From the NCBI GenBank assembly GCA_021234155.1, contig JAJEKV010000071.1, positions 2,181,138 through 2,245,137 of the forward strand: a stretch of 64,000 nt of DNA, read 5' to 3'. Positions 54,149 to 64,000 of this stretch are shown in pieces. Made by a program: the position numbers and the translations under genes. The notes under the pieces are model-generated. The model ran no database searches, had not been told where the DNA came from, and saw only the letters and a program-made list of their open reading frames with translations. This DNA comes from Isoetes taiwanensis (lineage: Eukaryota; Streptophyta; Lycopodiopsida; Isoetales; Isoetaceae). How positions within the stretch are numbered: the stretch's first letter is position 1; every line of letters starts with the position of its first letter.

Positions 54149-56023
54149 CTAGTAATGGTGCCCAGCGTTGCTGGGCAAATATTGGGAACATTTGTGGATG
54201 GAAACCTATTCAGCTCAGACTCATTTTTATACATCTAATATAATAGAAACCAAGTCCATCATTGCTAGGCTATAAGAGGTTTTTGTGCATTTGATAACCT
54301 TCCCTTTGCTCTATCCTGCATATCCTTTTTTCCTCATTTTCTTACACACTTTCTTTTTTCCCTTTTCTTATTTTCCCTGCACATTTACTTTTCTCCTTCT
54401 CTCTCTCTCTTTTTTTACCCTCTTCTCCCTCCTCTTTTTCTTCCTTTTCTCCTTCTCATTTTTCCCTTTCCCTTTCCCTTTTTTTGACGGCTTTTTTCCT
54501 TCCCTTTTCACCTTTCTCCACCCTTCCCATTTTTCTCATGCTCTTTTTTCCCTTTCCTTTTCCCATTCCTTTTGCTTTTCTCTTTTCCCTTCCCTTTTCT
54601 CATGCCCTTTTTGCATTTCCTTTTCCCCACTTTTTTTTTTAATGTTTTTCTTCCTCTCCTCACCCTCTTCTTCTTTATCTCATGTCTCTTTTTTCCCAAT
54701 TTCTTCTTCCTTTTTTCTCATGCCTTTTTTCCTTTCCTTCCCCCCTTTCCGCCTCCATTTTTCCTTTTCCCTTTCCTTCTTTTTTCATCATTTCCCCACC
54801 CTTTCCATTTTTCCCGTGCCCTTTTCCTCTTTCCTCCCCCCTTTCCCTTTCCCTTTCCCTTTCCCTTTCCCTTTCCTTTTTCCTTTTCACTTTTTCCCAT
54901 GTATTTTTTCATTCCCTTTTTTCCACTTTTTTTTACTTGCCTTTTCTTCCGCCTTTCCTTACCCTCTTCCCCTTTTCCCCGTCCCTATTGCCCTTTTTTC
55001 TTTTTCTTTTCCCTTTCCCCATGCTCTTTTTCCTTTTATTTTTACCCTTTCCTCACCCTTTCCCTCTTCCAGTTTTTTCCGTGCCCTTTTTCCCTTCCTC
55101 TTTTCCATTTTCCCTCCTTATTCCTCGTGTTCTTTTTTCTTTCCCCTTTCCCTTTTCGCCTCCCATTTCCTTTTTCCTTTTCCTTCTTTTTTTTCATCCT
55201 TTTCTCTTTTTTCCATGCCCTTTTCCTCTTTCCTTTCCACCCTTTTTTTTTTTTCCTTCTCTCTTTTCCTTTCCATTTTCCCACACCTTTTTTTCCATTC
55301 CATTTTTCCAACTTTTTTCACATGCCCTTTTTCCTCCTTTTCCCACCCTCTTCCCCTTTTCCCTTTTCCTCTTTTTCTATTCCATGTTTTCTGTTCTCTT
55401 TTTGCTTTTCACTTTTCCCTTTTCCCTTTTTCCATTTCTTTTTTTCCCTTTCTTTTTTTTTTTCCTTTCCTCACCCTTTTCCTCTTCTCGTGCCACTTTC
55501 TCCTTCCTCTCTCATTTCCCTCTCCCTTTTCCTCATGCCCTTTTCCCTTTTTCGCCTCCTTTTTCCTTTTTCCTTCCCTTTCTATTTTTCCACCCTCTCT
55601 CCACCATTCTTATCTTCCCCTTTTTCCCTTCCGTCACCCTTTTCGTCTTCACATTTTTTCCGTTGCCCCTTTTTCTTCCTTTTCCTCCTTTCCCCTTTTC
55701 TTTTCCCTTATTACATCCTCACCCTTTTTCCCCTTTTCCTTTTCATAGTGTCTTTTTTTTCCTTCCCTTTTCTCCCTTTCTTTTCTTTCCCTTTTTTTAG
55801 GTGCTCTTTTCCCTTTCCTTTTCCTTCTTCGTCTTTCCCTTTTTGCCCGTGCCTTTTGCCTCTTACTTTGCCCTTTTTCTACGCCATTTTCCCTTTCCTC
55901 TTAAGAGATCGAGCATGGCCAATCATGGTGGTGGGAAGTTGTGCGATAAATCTCGGCCTTCAAATGCAATCGAGGCGATCTCAACTATCTAAATTAGGGT
56001 TTGATGCAAGACATACGCTAAAA
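54149..56023 (-). mobile_element. Helitron Hel-I (purine interior, minus orientation)
   Basis: On the minus strand the 3' end is stem-loop GCCCAGC-AAC-GCTGGGC (54160-54176), ACCATTACTAG, before T. A degenerate older terminus lies ~100 bp inside (54255-54275). The interior (54300-55890) is pyrimidine-rich on plus. The 5' region near 55900-56020 follows Hel-G (CATACGCTAAAACTTT) but the last ~14 nt are replaced by the start of a duplication. Confidence 0.75.
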
Positions 56024-56603
56024 CTTTCTCCTTCCTCTCTCATTTCCCTCTCCCTTTTCCTCATGCCCTTTTCCCTTTTTTAGCCTCCTTTTTCCTTTTT
56101 CCTTCCCTTTCTATTTTTTTCCATGCCCTTTTTCCCTCTCTCCACCATTCTTATCTTCCCTTTTTTTCCCTTCCGTCACCCTTTTCCCGTCTTCACATTT
56201 TTTTTCCGTTGCCTTTTTTCTTCCTTTTCCTCCTTTCCCCTTTTCTTTTTCCCTTATTCTGTCCTCACCCTTTCCCCTTTTCCTTTTCATAGTGTCTTTT
56301 TTCCTTCCTTTTCTCCCTTTCTTTTTCTTTTCCTTTTTTTTAGTGCTCTTTTCCCTTTCCTTTTTTTTCCTTCTTCGTCTTTCCCTTTTGCCGTGCCTTT
56401 TTGCCTCTCACTTTGCCCTTTTCTCCGCCATTTTCCCTTTCCTCTTAAAGAGATCGAGAGCATGGCCAATCATGGTGGTGGGAAGTTGTGCGATAAATCT
56501 CGGCCTTCAAATGCAATCAGACGATCTCAACTATCTAAATTAGGGTTTGATGCAAGACATACGCTAAAACTTTCTCCTTCCTCTCTCATTTCCCTCTCCC
56601 TTG
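55495..56603 (+). repeat. Tandem partial triplication of the Hel-I 5' part
   Basis: The phrase ACTTTCTCCTTCCTCTCTC begins at 55495, 56023 and 56569; units are 528 and 546 bp, the third only ~35 bp. Each junction fuses AACTTT of the Helitron 5' end to the interior ACTTTCTCC, a microhomology join. Confidence 0.8.
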
Positions 56604-56683
56604 AGGTAAGTTCATCCCATATTCGCGGAGAACTTAATGCCTTGAGGTAAGTTCATCCCATATTCGCGGAGAACTTAATGCTT
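56604..56683 (+). repeat. 40-bp perfect tandem duplication
   Basis: GAGGTAAGTTCATCCCATAT through GCCTT occurs twice in direct succession (the second copy ends GCTT). Confidence 0.85.
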
Positions 56684-57283
56684 ATGTTCGCCAGCAGTAT
56701 TAGTGGAAGGGCTAAAGGATGCAAGGAGATAGAGAAGGAAAGTTTTCTGGAGTCCCTCTTTGCCAACGTAGACGAATATCTTCTTGGCCCTGTTGAGGAG
56801 GGAGGAAAATCTTTCAAGTGTTTCCACATGAGTCCATTAGGTTTGTGCCTCGACGTAGTCAACACGTCAGCCCGCTTCATCGGCTGTGACTTTAGATATA
56901 CAAAGAAATGGATAATGGAAGACTATCAGAAATTCCTTTTTCAGATTAGCACATTGACAGACCAGTAGCTTTACTGGATCGCAATATTCATCACGCCGAA
57001 CCGTCTTGATGAGTGCCTATCTGCCATGAAGACAATAGACGGTGCTGGATCGTGTTTGAGTTGGCACCTACCCCCGGCCAAAAGTGCTTCTACCTCTCGA
57101 GTGCGGGAGCTACAAATTCTTGTGTTGGTCATGTATGTTGCAAGAGACCTAGCGGCTTCGCCAACACTGGATGAACTAAATATTTGCTTCACCAGTTCGG
57201 ACCATCCTAGGCAATATGCTAAATTTCCCAAGCATTTGCGAGAAAAAGAAAACATTGAGAAGATGAGTCTGCGGCAGGTATAG
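56678..57283 (+). pseudogene. N-terminal part of a methyltransferase-like gene
   Basis: One plus-strand frame with a single TAG at 56966-56968. It encodes ...SPLGLCLDVVNTSARFIGCDFRYTKKW..., IAIFITPNRLDECLSAM, SWHLPPAKSASTSRVRELQ and DHPRQYAKFPKHLREKENI. The HPRQ...FPKHLREKE part before a methyltransferase core resembles uncharacterised plant mobile-element proteins; I cannot name the family. A frame change separates it from the next part. Confidence 0.4.
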
Positions 57284-57311
57284 ATCTGAAATTGGGCACC
57301 CGCCAAATTTC

Positions 57312-58217
57312 ATGATGTATATTATGAACATTTGTAACATTTGTTTTGCCTGCAACTTCTGGCTATATCGTCCCTGGTGCGATAATGGTGCAGCAGGTGG
57401 GGGAGGAGTTCTCGTACAGAATCAGTTAGAGTCGAGGACGTGCATCTATCTAATACAAAAGTTGATGACGGAAGGTTGCATTGTCTTAGATTTCTTTTCT
57501 GGTGGTGCATTTGGCCGGGTTGCATTGTGCAAGGGCTATAAAGCATTGTCATTTGAGACGGACGAGAAGCTGTAAATGAAGCTTGTTCAAATATTCGAGC
57601 AACTTGATGTTATGTTAGACGAGAAAAAATCAAGAGCTCGAGCAATACAAAAGCTAAAAGAAGGCAAGAACGAGGCTTCTGGATCCAAAAATGTGCCTCC
57701 GCCTCCGCTTTCTCCTCCTGAGTCTCCTTGTCCTTTCTCGTCTACAACGATACTTGAAGTGCAATCCATTCTTAGACTGACCAAGAGCTCGATGGCAGAA
57801 GAGATAAAAAAAGCAGGGGCTCTTGGCTCTCCTGATCTGCAACTATTTAGGAGAAGAAAAGATACCATCAACGCATTGGTAGGGACCATGCTGATAAATA
57901 CTCAGGATATAATTCAGGGGACTTCAAGATTCGAAGAACAGGTTGCCAGGGATCAAGAGTCCGTGGTCGTGATGGAAACTCAAGAAGGGGGGTTTGAAAA
58001 AGAGTTAAAGGATGGAGAGGAAGAGGTTCCTAAGACATTTGATCGTGAGCGAGAGGATGAGGTTAATAAGGAAGTAGGCTCTGAAGATTTCGTGAAAAAG
58101 ATGGAGACGATCAAGGAGGCAGCACAACAAGCTCTTGGATTCTCTGCAGGGAATAAATTACTAATTGAATATTTCTTATTAGCCAGAATGACTTTAGCTA
58201 AACTTGCTCGATATTAA
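57312..58217 (+). pseudogene. DNA methyltransferase-like domain plus charged C terminus
   Basis: A single frame broken only by a TAA at 57573. It contains YRPWCDNGAAGGG, TCIYLIQKLMTEGCIVLDFFSGGAFGRVALCKGYKALSFETDE. The order (a helix then hhLDxFSGGxxGxxALxKGxxxxxxExD) is that of motif X then motif I in beta-class N4/N6 DNA methyltransferases, which bind S-adenosylmethionine. The DPPY-type motif would lie upstream and is not evident. After the stop comes a proline-rich linker and an acidic coiled tail ending LAKLARY. Confidence 0.45.
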
Positions 58218-58750
58218 TCTCAAAACTTTCTGTGGTTTAGCTAAACTCTATACATTTTTCCTCTCATACTTTCTAGCATTAAGCTAAACTAACCCAAACA
58301 TCATCACAAAAATTTCTATGGTGTGGCCAACAGAAAATATTAAACCAAATTACTATAATTTTTTTCAATATATTCCACTTATTTTAGTCATTTTCTTTGT
58401 GAAAACATTCTAAAATAATTAATTAGTAAAGTCTAGGACTCAAATTAATTCATAATGCTAGAAACTAAACTACTAGTCACATATTTCATATAAACTAGAA
58501 TGATGTTAGCTAAACTAGCCCAAAATTCATTCTAAAAGTTTCTATGGTTTAGCTAAACACTACAAAATTTCACGCTCTTACTTTCTAGCATTTGGCTAAA
58601 GAGCTCCAGGGTTGGTGCAATCCCGAAAAAAGTTAAGCTAAAATTATTATTTTTTTTCCCAATTTTTTCCATTTACTTTAACCAATTTTTTTTCGAAAAT
58701 GTGCTAAAAAATTGCCAAATAGCTAAGTTTAGCCCTTAAATTATTCCATG
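58190..58750 (+). repeat. Diverged tandem duplication of about 300 bp
   Basis: TTTCT-TGGTTTAGCTAAAC and CTTTCTAGCATT recur about 300 bp apart in the same order; first copy 58190-58490, second 58495-58750. Confidence 0.6.
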
Positions 58751-59304
58751 CATTAGAGGTAATTTGAGATCTCATTTTGTCCCATTAAGGGATGCTTAAA
58801 AAGCCACATCAGCTTTTTAAACTGTCCAATAAGAGAAGAGCTCCAGTGTATTTTATTCCAGTCTTATGTGGCAGCAGTAATTAATGCAGTTCTAACTAAC
58901 TTTTGCAGTGTCATCTTTCTACGATAACTTTTGATCAAAAACTCCGATTCCAACACTATTTGTGGCAATGGATTCGTCTCCTCAAGATCTTTCTAATGAC
59001 AACCCATTGTTATATCTTTTGGGATGTAAATATATAAGAAAAGAGCAAAAAACTATATTTTTAAGGTTAACACATATGGCTTGTATTGAAATACATCATA
59101 ACCATATATCACTTGAAAGATCTTTTCATTCTGCATCTAATGCAACAAACGCCGCAGCATTTTCATGAGTAGATCAAAAGATATAGGGAAAAAACGACAG
59201 CAATGAAGTTGTTAATGCTGCATTAATTGCAGTTTGATGTAGAGTACTCATTCTATTGGAGGATTCTTATGGGGACAAAAGGAGATCTCAAATTACCTCT
59301 AATG
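58751..59304 (+). mobile_element. Non-autonomous TIR element (554 bp), possibly hAT-like
   Basis: The 33-bp terminal inverted repeats start CATTAGAGGTAATTTGAGAT. The flanks ATTCCATG and ATTCTCTG match at 6 of 8 positions, compatible with a decayed 8-bp duplication. An internal 68-codon ORF (58962-59168) starting MAMDSSPQDLSNDNPLLY is not recognised. Confidence 0.6.
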
Positions 59305-59494
59305 ATTCTCTGAAGAATGTGAAGACAAGCATTCAAGAGAGGTGCCTCCAGACGCATGAGAAACCTGTGCTTATATGCCTGTATAGATGTGAAAATGATG
59401 TAATTAATTTTTTTGTCCAATGAGATACATTATCCATATTTTCTTGTTTTAAAATTGCAAAGATTCTTTTGTTTATAATGCTCTCCACCTTGCC

Positions 59495-59875
59495 TTCCCA
59501 ACACAAACTGGGTGGGCGCCCAATTTGGCGGGGGGAGGTGCATACTTAACTTCATCCATGCATTGACATCCTGAGGTAATTGGGCAGGTGCCAAATTTGT
59601 GCCCTACATGGCAGTCTGAATGACTTAAACGCATCCCTTGACCTCCCGAGTTAATTGGGAGGGCACCCAATTTGAGGCCCCATTAGGCGCTCTAAAATGT
59701 GGTCCTTTGCAAAATAAGCTGGACGGGCGCCTAATTTGGTTGCTGTAAGTGCCAGCAACTTAATTTAACGCATCCTTTGACCTCCTGAGATAATTGGGCT
59801 GGCGCACAGGGAGGCGATATGAAATTTGGTTGAGACTTGCCTTTGCAAGGAAAACTGGGCGGGCGCCCAATTTGA
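59495..59875 (+). repeat. Palindromic GC-rich repeat array, left block (six copies)
   Basis: Motif CTGGGCGGGCGCCCAATTTG at about 59508, 59578, 59652, 59717, 59791 and 59853. Two flanking contexts occur: GCCTT(C/T)...AAACTGGG and ACGCATCC(C/T)TTGACCTCC...AATTGGG. Spacing is ~70 bp. Confidence 0.8.
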
Positions 59876-60012
59876 ACAAGAGTGTCATTCAATTTGGAAT
59901 ATAGAAGACAAGTTGGAATAATAGTATACCTCGGAGAGTTGTGTATTACAAAAGGTTGTGTGTACCTATTGAATACTAACACAACCAGATTACAATAAGA
60001 TTACAACTACTA

Positions 60013-60444
60013 TTACCCTTCTGAATCATCACCACCAGGCACTCCAGAGATCCTTTCGATCATGAACAACTGATGCTCTCTATTCCATATAAGATGGATG
60101 ATAACATCGAAGGGATCAGGATAATGGCAGGCATGATTGATAGCAACAATGGTCAGTCGGTCTTCAAGCGCTATACCTCGCTCACGGCACTGCAAGAGGT
60201 GCTCATGTTTCATCTTGCAATTCATGGGATCACGTTCAGGACCAGAATGTGCCATGGCTAGACGGAGGCCAAAGTTGATAGACTCCATAATTTGATACAT
60301 AGATATACCCACCAAAATTATTGATGGTATATACATCAAAATTATTGCATGTATATAATATGTATGATACCCAATAATTTTGTTGCAGTGGACGTCAATA
60401 GGTTCACGGGTAGAAGTGTAGCTACATTCGATGGCATAATGCAT
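60013..60444 (-). CDS. Small ORF of unknown family, divergent paralogue 1
   Basis: 143-codon frame; likely starts are internal (60300 or 60255). The C-terminal ~70 residues, from CKMKHEHLLQCRERGIALED through VIIHLIWNREHQLFMIERISG, align without gaps to the plus-strand neighbour. Shared features are C-x9-C, RGI, LT, and hhhhhW..E. I do not recognise the family. It ends in GVPGGDDSEG. Confidence 0.4.
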   Translation of the reverse strand: MHYAIECSYTSTREPIDVHCNKIIGYHTYYIHAIILMYIPSIILVGISMYQIMESINFGLRLAMAHSGPERDPMNCKMKHEHLLQCRERGIALEDRLTIVAINHACHYPDPFDVIIHLIWNREHQLFMIERISGVPGGDDSEG

Positions 60445-60720
60445 TCATTTGCTATGTCTCGACGTCCTGCTAGACCTCATCAGAGGTCGCAATATCCTTC
60501 TCCTGCTGAAAATCTGGACTCCCCTACTTGCTCTATGAGCTTGAAAGATCTATATGCATGCAAGCAAAGAGGTATCATCCTTGATCCCTGGCTGACTAAT
60601 ATAGCAGAGGGTCGAGAGAGAGATTCCCCTGGCGAGTATTGGGTTGTTATCAATATTGTTTGGGTTCCAGAGCGAAACGCTTATGAGATTGATAATATAA
60701 CCAATTCCTATAATCTATGA
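60349..60720 (+). CDS. Small ORF of unknown family, divergent paralogue 2
   Basis: 123-codon frame, probably starting at 60454 (MSRRPARPHQRSQ) or as an exon after TTTTGTTGCAG at ~60386. Its C-terminal ~70 residues (CSMSLKDLYACKQRGIILDP ... VVINIVWVPERNAYEIDNIT) pair residue for residue with the minus-strand ORF. Between the two lies an imperfect inverted repeat (CCAAAATTATTG / CAATAATTTTG). No known domain. Confidence 0.4.
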   Translation: MYIICMIPNNFVAVDVNRFTGRSVATFDGIMHSFAMSRRPARPHQRSQYPSPAENLDSPTCSMSLKDLYACKQRGIILDPWLTNIAEGRERDSPGEYWVVINIVWVPERNAYEIDNITNSYNL

Positions 60721-60869
60721 ATCATGTATGCTATAAGAGTATCTATGATATAACTATATTATGCAGTTGTTAAAGATGTAAGCATTTATATGTGATCTAA
60801 GTTATAGTAATGTACATGATCTAATGTTTTAAGTTGAATAACTTAAAATAGTATAAAGTACAGTCTCAG

Positions 60870-60990
60870 TTAACGCAACCCTTGAACTCCCGAGAAAATT
60901 GGGCGGACGCCCAATTTTCTCGGGAGGCTTTCAGGAGACTTGGATGAGGCTTGCCTTCCCAGAGCAAACTGGGCAGGCGCCCAATTTGGG
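60870..60990 (+). repeat. Palindromic GC-rich repeat array, right block (two copies)
   Basis: The copy at 60889-60924 is a perfect palindrome with 17-bp arms (CCCGAGAAAATTGGGCG and its complement) around GA; the second is at 60968-60988. The contexts are the two seen in the left block, so the array was once continuous. Confidence 0.8.
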
Positions 60991-60999
60991 TTCCTCAGA

Positions 61000-61890
61000 A
61001 GTGACTTTTTTAACTTGACCTCAACCATGACTTCCTGGAGTTGTAGGGCTATTATGCTCTTTTTATGGAAATAGGGAGAAACTGTTGTATTTATATAGAA
61101 AAGAAGTACATAGACCTGGCAATATGCCTAAACACAGCTAAAGCAACACATATATAAAGAGAGATAATAGATAATATCAGAGAGCAAAGTTTCAGTCAAT
61201 GCCCAGTTCAATCTGAATAAGATCCCCCAGATTGAACTTCTCAATTCTACTTCGGCTAAACAGATCCAGCCAGTCATCCAAGTCTTGGACATAGTGAATA
61301 GTGTTGACGATGATCTTGATTGCCAAAGCTTCACGCTGCTTTTTCTGCTTCTTATAAACCTTTTTATATAACGGTCTGAATATGTTGTGCATCCAAACGT
61401 CCTCCATTTTCAGCAGCCTCTTCAGTGCCCTTGTCCTGTAAATATGGCATTTCAGTGATATGAGGCAGGACTGCAACTCTGCTCTACTGAACTAATCTTT
61501 GTCATTGTTTACCCCATGGAGGAGCTTCGTGACTTTGGCATTGATCTCTTTCTTTCCATGCTGGTTTATCTCGTTTTGCACCTTCAGCTACAACTGATTC
61601 GCATGGGCTAAGATTGGTTCACTAATATGGGACTGCATTTCGCTCATTGTAAATCTATATCTGCACCTCATTCCAACCATTTTGAGTGTCCTGAGATGGA
61701 TCTAGAGAAGCAAAATTGCACCATCTCGCCTTAACTAGCAACACCTCCGGTTATGAGGGCGCTTTTCCAGAACACAGCCTTGGATTTTTCTTTCGTAACA
61801 CAATGCCTGCCAGCTCACTTACCTGCACGATTCCCAAAATATCGCATCTTTATATTAAAAAAAATGCAATCAGCCATCATTTTAGAGGCA
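61000..61890. other. Stretch with short unrecognised ORFs
   Basis: Minus ORF 61476-61192 (KRLLKMEDVWMHNIFRPLYKK...) is lysine-rich and helical-looking, with no recognised domain. It also holds a diverged further copy of the palindrome context at ~61018-61050. Confidence 0.35.
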
Positions 61891-61892
61891 TA

Positions 61893-61935
61893 CTAGTAAT
61901 GGTGCCCAGCGTTGCTGGGCATCAGTTGGAAATCT
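61893..61935 (-). mobile_element. Helitron 3' end (Hel-J), 5' end not found
   Basis: On the minus strand stem-loop GCCCAGC-AAC-GCTGGGC (61904-61920) and ACCATTACTAG end at 61893, with T following. The element should extend to the right; no TCTTATATTATAA-type end is visible before the window end, and there is no purine tract. Confidence 0.6.
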
Positions 61936-64000
61936 GTAAATGTTTTATTGCAATGGAAAAAAGTGTGCAATAAACTTTTTATTATAGCAAAAATTTTCAA
62001 AATATCATTTAATTGTTGACATCTTGAAAATTGCACATTGAAGAGGAGTACCTCCTTACTCACATAAGAGATCCGGCGTTTTGTCTTTAGGCAAACCAAT
62101 GCACAATTTCTGGGACAATAGCAAAATGGAGGGGCTATAAAGGGATATTGAATTGTATCTTCTAAGGAATTTCAGGCGTCATTGTTGGGAGCATGGGCAA
62201 AGGTCTTGGCAAATGAGTTCTCATTAAGGAGGTTGTAAAGTTTATCTTGTAAATATCTCTTGAGGGTTGGGAAGTTGCATGAAGCAAGTACCGATTGCTT
62301 AGACAATTTAAGTAATCTTGTGAATATGTGTGGAGGAGGTTGCAAAGTTGCATGAACATGTGAACATGTGTGGAGGTTGTGAACTTGCATGAACAGGGTA
62401 TCGATTGCCCTAACAATTTAATTTCATTTAAGAATATCTCCAAATGGAATTATCATTAAAAACATTACAGCATTTTAAAATGGACAAAATATAAGCATTG
62501 CATGAAATTGCTGGCTTTTTCAATCACATAACCACCAGTGCAATAGGTATAGTTTGCATCTCCGGTTAAGTTGTTTGAAAACTTTGGTTTACTCTTATAT
62601 GCTCCCCATGGAAACCTACTTATTTAGGATGAATGGAGTGTCTGTCAATCTCAGAATAGAATAGTTAGATCTTACCATGCAAATCAAGGTTTTTTATGGT
62701 CAAGAACCGCTTCAAAGAACCGTACCATACATGTAATATACCAATGCATGCATGTGTCCCCATAACTACCTAAGCAAATTTAGAATACCGTTCAGAAAAT
62801 AACGTGCCAGTCTTTCTTTAACTCATCACAAGACTTTCCAATAATATCATGTATCCATCCTTGAATTTCATAGATTTTGCACGTTAAGCCCTGAAGGCGT
62901 AGTCACATGTACGTGTTTTTTTGAAGCGCGGGACCATTCCGGGCAGTAGCTGCCGACCCAAGCAGCCGCGGCCACCGTTCCATCGGTGGCCATACGCGGG
63001 TTGCGCTGTCGCTGTTCATGGCAGCGGTTCACATAGCTGCTCCAATTTGAAGCAGAAAATTCCAATTTCCAGCCAAAATTCTTCCACTGCTGCAGACCGC
63101 CCTATTTAGATCATGTGATTTGAGTTGGCAGCCAGCTGCGCAGCGCGATTTAGAGCACCGTCAAATGCACAGCCCATTCCTTCCATGTGAATACGGCTTG
63201 AATTTATCACTAACTTATCACTAACGATAACCTACATGAGCATCTGCCCACGACTTAGAGAAGATAATTTCAACTCTTCTGTAAGCAATATGGCAGGGCT
63301 AATTCAAATTTACCTCACAACCCTCCATGATATGCATAAGGTCACCATAGCATGACCTGAAATCAGGAAAAAATGTCAGTCCAAAAGGTGTAAGACAGAC
63401 AATGTTGTTGATCCTTTTCATCTAGGTTTTGCTTCTGTCAACACGGAAGAGAGTGCAGAAGTGATTCCATGTTACCTGGCTGCTAAATAAGGAAGTAGCA
63501 AGGAACGATTGAAGCCTTCATTGGACATGATGAAATAACGAAAATCATCAGATGAGAAGGGCATTGTTCGTCTTCTTGCATAAGTTTAAGATAAACAACT
63601 TTGTTGCAATCCTTTTCATCTAATTTTTGCTTCTGTCAACATGGAAGTAGAGCGTGCAGAAGTCATTACATGTTACCTTGCTATTAAATAAGTCGACCAT
63701 AACCAAAAGCTCTAAGCACATGATAAAAACCAAAGCGCATTAAATCCCTGCCTGTGTAATATATCAACCTTCTCAGGGGCATAAGCTAACACAAATGAAG
63801 CTTTCTTGGCGCCGCAATGTTTTTACGAAGATTGATTATGCTAGCAGACAAAAGAGAAAATAATAAATTGTGTGAGCAGCACTCGGCCTCTTGAAGATAC
63901 ACCACAACAGTAAGCCACAAGGAAAGGGGCAGAACCGAAACTCTTTGATGCACGGAAACGGATGGTCGCGGCAAGGCATTAGCTTTGTTGGTCGATCGAA
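61936..64000. other. Unique or old-repeat DNA, no recognised gene
   Basis: Only short ORFs. A duplicated phrase (AATCCTTTTCATCTA through CTTCTGTCAACA) occurs at ~63410 and ~63610, and a ~60-bp duplication (GCATGAACA with GTACCGATTGC / GTATCGATTGC) at ~62277-62410. Confidence 0.45.

Noticed and set aside
54285-56083. ~500-codon phenylalanine-rich ORFs resembling membrane proteins
   Set aside because: Pyrimidine tract of Hel-I; hydrophobicity follows from TTT/TTC/CCT codons, not from a real transmembrane protein.
59495-60990. Integrated geminivirus-like replicon (iterons plus divergent ORFs)
   Set aside because: No nonanucleotide origin, no Rep motifs and no coat-protein-like ORF seen; kept only as an unexplained arrangement.
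61936-64000. 5' end of Helitron Hel-J
   Set aside because: Looked for a reversed TCTTATATTATAA-type end followed by T; none convincing before the window edge.

Overview
The window is intergenic, repeat-dominated DNA from a land plant with a large genome. The plant assignment rests on fragments of plant gene families (a leucine-rich-repeat extensin, an LRR receptor-kinase N terminus, a kinase C-lobe), CACTA termini with 3-bp target duplications, an LTR element primed by initiator Met tRNA, and A|T-inserting Helitrons. I see no intact single-copy host gene, no rRNA, tRNA or CRISPR. Most long open frames in 13.5-14.5, 20-23.7, 25.1-26.8, 37.5-38.4, 39.4-40.5, 44.5-45.7 and 54.3-56.6 kb are artefacts of homopurine/homopyrimidine DNA.

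Layout. 1-3225: 5' part of a minus-strand LTR retrotransposon (LTR 1669-3225, primer site 1656-1667, two 65-bp leader hairpins, and a first ORF whose N terminus copies the histone H3 tail). 3226-11060: a tandemly duplicated ~2.07-kb repeat (family R). Its left copy carries a 3.0-kb Helitron with captured gene pieces and a 550-bp palindromic MITE; its right copy preserves both empty sites. 13266-27473: a 14.2-kb CACTA transposon with TAT duplications, holding TNPA-like exons, a captured kinase fragment, several minisatellites and at least four nested Helitrons. 27.7-31.7 kb: a decayed LINE ORF1, a transposase-like pseudogene and GT-rich microsatellites. 34.1-37.1 kb: an internally deleted LINE. 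37.5-45.8 kb: three more Helitrons, one split by a TSD-free tandem dimer with Helentron-like ends. 45.9-46.9 kb: an LRX pseudogene. 47.2-49.3 kb: a second LINE of the same family with its reverse transcriptase intact. 49.3-51.4 kb: a minisatellite with a unit of about 18 bp. 51.9-53.4 kb: a 1.5-kb palindrome of family R. 54.1-56.6 kb: a Helitron with a tandem triplication. 56.6-58.2 kb: a DNA-methyltransferase-like pseudogene. 58.8-59.3 kb: a TIR element. 59.5-61.0 kb: an array of GC-rich palindromes split by two divergent, gap-free paralogous small ORFs of no family I recognise. 61.9 kb: a last Helitron 3' end.

The elements are nested and can be ordered in time from empty sites: duplication of R, then Helitron, MITE and LTR insertions. 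The Helitrons share one 3' end (stem-loop GCCCAGC/GCTGGGC followed by an ~11-nt tail ending CTAG), one 5' end (TCTTATATTATAA type) and a purine-rich interior that always lies on the same strand relative to the element. None encodes Rep/helicase, so they depend on an autonomous copy elsewhere.

Most worth a second look: the H3-tail mimic, the palindrome array with divergent ORFs, the TSD-free Helentron-like dimer, the strand-fixed purine Helitrons, and the covarying 3' stem-loop shared by the two LINEs.
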